This document shows positions 62,618-64,000 of a stretch of DNA of 64,000 bases, piece after piece. The DNA is from Bacillus sp. FJAT-42376 (GTDB taxonomy: Bacteria > Bacillota > Bacilli > Bacillales > Bacillaceae): assembly GCF_003816055.1 (NCBI RefSeq), contig NZ_CP033906.1:1364001-1428000 (forward strand). The letters run 5' to 3'. The position numbers and the translations under genes are program-made. The notes beneath the pieces are model-generated. The model had not been told where the DNA came from and did no database searches. It worked only from the letters and a program-made list of their open reading frames with translations. How positions within the stretch are numbered: the stretch's first letter is position 1; the number at the start of each line of letters is the position of its first letter.

Positions 62618-62645
62618 TTGAATTTTTTCCTCTGCATGTTATGAT
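62618..62645 (+). promoter_or_regulatory. Promoter of the TPP riboswitch/tenA transcript
   Basis: TTGAAT (62618-62623) and TATGAT (62640-62645) are 16 bp apart, with a TGn extension before the -10 box; it begins directly after the preceding stop codon. Confidence 0.65.
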
Positions 62646-62668
62646 GGACCTGGAAAATAAAATACCGC

Positions 62669-62765
62669 ATTGCCACTAGGGGAGCCTTAAAATAGGCTGA
62701 GACCGGAGCAGACTCCGGGACCCTTGGAACCTGATCTGGTTTGAACCAGCGGAGGGAAGTGGGAG
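62669..62765 (+). ncRNA. TPP riboswitch (THI element)
   Basis: The diagnostic words are present in order: CACTAGGGGAGCC, GGCTGAGA, ACCCTTGGAACCTGATCTGG and CAGCGGAGGGAAGTGG. Thiamine diphosphate binding favours the terminator at 62787 and so lowers tenA expression. Confidence 0.97.
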
Positions 62766-62786
62766 ATTGTCTGTTTATGATCTTTC

Positions 62787-62820
62787 CCGCTCTTATCCGC
62801 TAAGAGCGGTTTTTTATTTT
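62787..62820 (+). terminator. Riboswitch-controlled terminator
   Basis: CCGCTCTTA (62787-62795) pairs with TAAGAGCGG (62801-62809), then TTTTTTATTTTT. The T-tract is the target of the MITE-like insertion. Confidence 0.92.
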
Positions 62821-62996
62821 TAAGCTCTGTTAAACTAGGATGTTGATTTCCGTTTCAGGCGCTAGCTTTCCGCGGGGCGGGCGGTGAGCCTCCTCGCCGC
62901 TTTGCGGCTGCGGGGTCTCACCTGTCCCGCTGCTCTCAGCTCGGAGTCTCACGCCTTCCACTTCAATCAACATCAGACTAACAGAGCCTATTTTTA
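62815..62996. mobile_element. MITE-like element with 8-bp target duplication
   Basis: The element spans 62823-62988. Its ends AGCTCTGTTA..GATGTTGATT (62823-62848) and the reverse complement GGCTCTGTTAGTCTGATGTTGATT (62988-62965) are imperfect terminal inverted repeats. Identical TATTTTTA octamers lie at 62815-62822 and 62989-62996, a target-site duplication. The interior is GC-rich and palindromic with no coding capacity. It sits between the riboswitch terminator and tenA. Confidence 0.75.
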
Positions 62997-63024
62997 CACA
63001 AAAACATGCAGGGGGAATTCGGAA

Positions 63025-63711
63025 ATGGCATCTTTTACAGAAACACTGAGGAACGCAACCGATTCAATTTGGGAGGCGAATTTCAATCATCCATTTGTGA
63101 AAGGAATCGGCGATGGAACACTCCCTCTTGAAAAATTCCGCTACTACGTCATGCAGGATGCGTATTATTTATCCCACTTTGCCAAAGTACAGGCGCTCGC
63201 AGGAGGGATGGCGGATGATCTTCATGTCACAGCCCGGATGGCTTTTCATGCTCAAGGGACGTACGAAGCAGAGCTTTCGCTTCATGAAAAATTTTCCGCA
63301 CTGCTGCAGATCACCGATGAAGAGAAACAAGCTTTTGAACCATCACCAACGGCATACGCCTACACTTCCCACATGTATCGTTCTGCGGTTACCGGCAGCC
63401 TTGGGGAGATCATCGCCTGTATTTTGCCGTGCTACTGGATTTATTACGAAATTGGCGAACGGCTGAAAGAATGTCAGCCGGAAGAGCCGATTTACCGCGA
63501 ATGGATTGCAGCCTACGGCGGAGAATGGTTTAAAGAACTCGTTTACGAACAGCTCGAGCGTCTCGATCAGCTCGCTCTTGAAGCTTCCGAAAAAGAACGC
63601 CAGAAAATGCTCCGGCACTTTACCATCAGCTGCAAGTACGAACTGGCATTTTGGGAAATGGCGTACACGATGGAACAATGGCCGGATGTGGCCGGTGCTG
63701 AAGTACGGTAA
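63025..63711 (+). CDS. tenA: Thiaminase II TenA (aminopyrimidine salvage)
   Basis: A 228-residue helical enzyme. Markers are WEANFNHPFVKGIGDGTLP, FRYYVMQDAYYLSHF, IACILPCYWIYYEIG with the active-site cysteine, and CKYELAFWEMAY with the catalytic Glu near the C-terminus. It hydrolyses aminomethyl-pyrimidine breakdown products of thiamine to HMP. ATG 63025 follows GGGGGAA; the longer frame runs through the MITE-like element. It is controlled by the TPP riboswitch; other thi genes do not follow within the window. Confidence 0.95.
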   Translation: MASFTETLRNATDSIWEANFNHPFVKGIGDGTLPLEKFRYYVMQDAYYLSHFAKVQALAGGMADDLHVTARMAFHAQGTYEAELSLHEKFSALLQITDEEKQAFEPSPTAYAYTSHMYRSAVTGSLGEIIACILPCYWIYYEIGERLKECQPEEPIYREWIAAYGGEWFKELVYEQLERLDQLALEASEKERQKMLRHFTISCKYELAFWEMAYTMEQWPDVAGAEVR

Positions 63712-63889
63712 AAAAACGCGGAACAAATGCTGGCCGGCAGGATCCCAGTCAAGTCAGGTACGGATAGAAATTAGGAGTACGATATGAAGCGGGGCTTTTG
63801 CAGCGGAATAGATCCGCGTGCGGACTGAAGTGTCCGATTTCCGATCCAGAACCTCCGATAAATGGCAGCCTCCGGGACACATATGACCA

Positions 63890-63926
63890 AAAAAGCCGTT
63901 CTCCCTAATCAGGAGGACGGCTTTTT
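63890..63926. terminator. Bidirectional terminator
   Basis: AAAAAGCCGTTCTCC (63890-63904) pairs with GGAGGACGGCTTTTT (63912-63926, one mismatch). Confidence 0.88.
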
Positions 63927-63927
63927 C

Positions 63928-64000
63928 TCAATCTGCTATTTCATCATCAAAAGGATTAATTACATAAATATAAGCGTGGGCTAAGTCGATTCGGAGGATC
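63928..64000 (-). CDS. C-terminal end of an unidentified minus-strand gene
   Basis: A frame entering from the right edge ends at a TGA (63930-63928); the last residues read HAYIYVINPFDDEIAD. The bidirectional terminator directly behind supports a real gene end. Too short to assign. Confidence 0.45.
   Translation of the reverse strand, partial: ILRIDLAHAYIYVINPFDDEIAD

Overview
This is a chromosomal segment from a Gram-positive, probably spore-forming member of the Bacillaceae (Bacillus in the broad sense). Evidence for this: strong AGGAGG ribosome sites with frequent TTG and GTG starts, many compact hairpin plus T-run terminators, gene sets typical of the group (czcD/czrA, mta, glcD/glcF with a CdaR regulator, the AsnC-type regulator with ChrA, tenA under a TPP riboswitch, a DUF3231 coat-F-like protein, a BclA-like collagen protein) and a c-di-AMP riboswitch of the ydaO type. 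The species cannot be fixed from the sequence alone.

Layout. 0-7 kb: end of an SgrR-like regulator facing an MFS exporter, a zinc-type efflux pair (czcD and czrA, with a visible operator), repeats, and a chemotaxis receptor. 7-18 kb is the most unusual block: a single-module adenylation-thiolation-reductase enzyme, its own phosphopantetheinyl transferase and a 1.3 thousand residue collagen-like protein on the plus strand, meeting on the minus strand a two-gene operon of an atypical ketosynthase (active-site His replaced by Gln) coupled to a membrane histidine kinase. 18-27 kb: secreted SbsC-like protein, small membrane proteins, a GNAT pseudogene, mta-like regulator, nucleoside transporter, then a c-di-AMP riboswitch leading a CBS-MgtC operon. 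27-38 kb: DDAH-family hydrolase, drug exporter, nucleobase deaminase, glycolate oxidase operon, membrane-anchored GH114-like protein, Rex-controlled ldh, signal peptidase. 38-50 kb: Rrf2/NTF2 operon, Rieske oxygenase, ROK repressor with a large secreted glycosidase, glutathione peroxidase, a type I toxin-antitoxin locus, a second SbsC-like protein, acetyltransferase. 50-64 kb: K+/H+ antiporter, ECF sigma/anti-sigma, nucleoside hydrolase, paired fluoride channels, cadC-cadA with two operators, chromate exporter, and riboswitch-controlled tenA.

Themes. Metal and ion homeostasis recurs (czcD, cadA, chrA, crcB pair, NhaP-like antiporter, c-di-AMP riboswitch). Intergenic DNA is rich in repeats: a MITE-like family with terminal inverted repeats whose four copies all lie just downstream of intrinsic terminators, a palindromic element in two opposite-facing two-unit loci, and three arrays of short spaced repeats, two of which share the same two core words although 34 kb apart. 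The best candidates for something undescribed are the 7-18 kb biosynthesis/signalling block, the shared intergenic arrays, and the terminator-associated MITE family.
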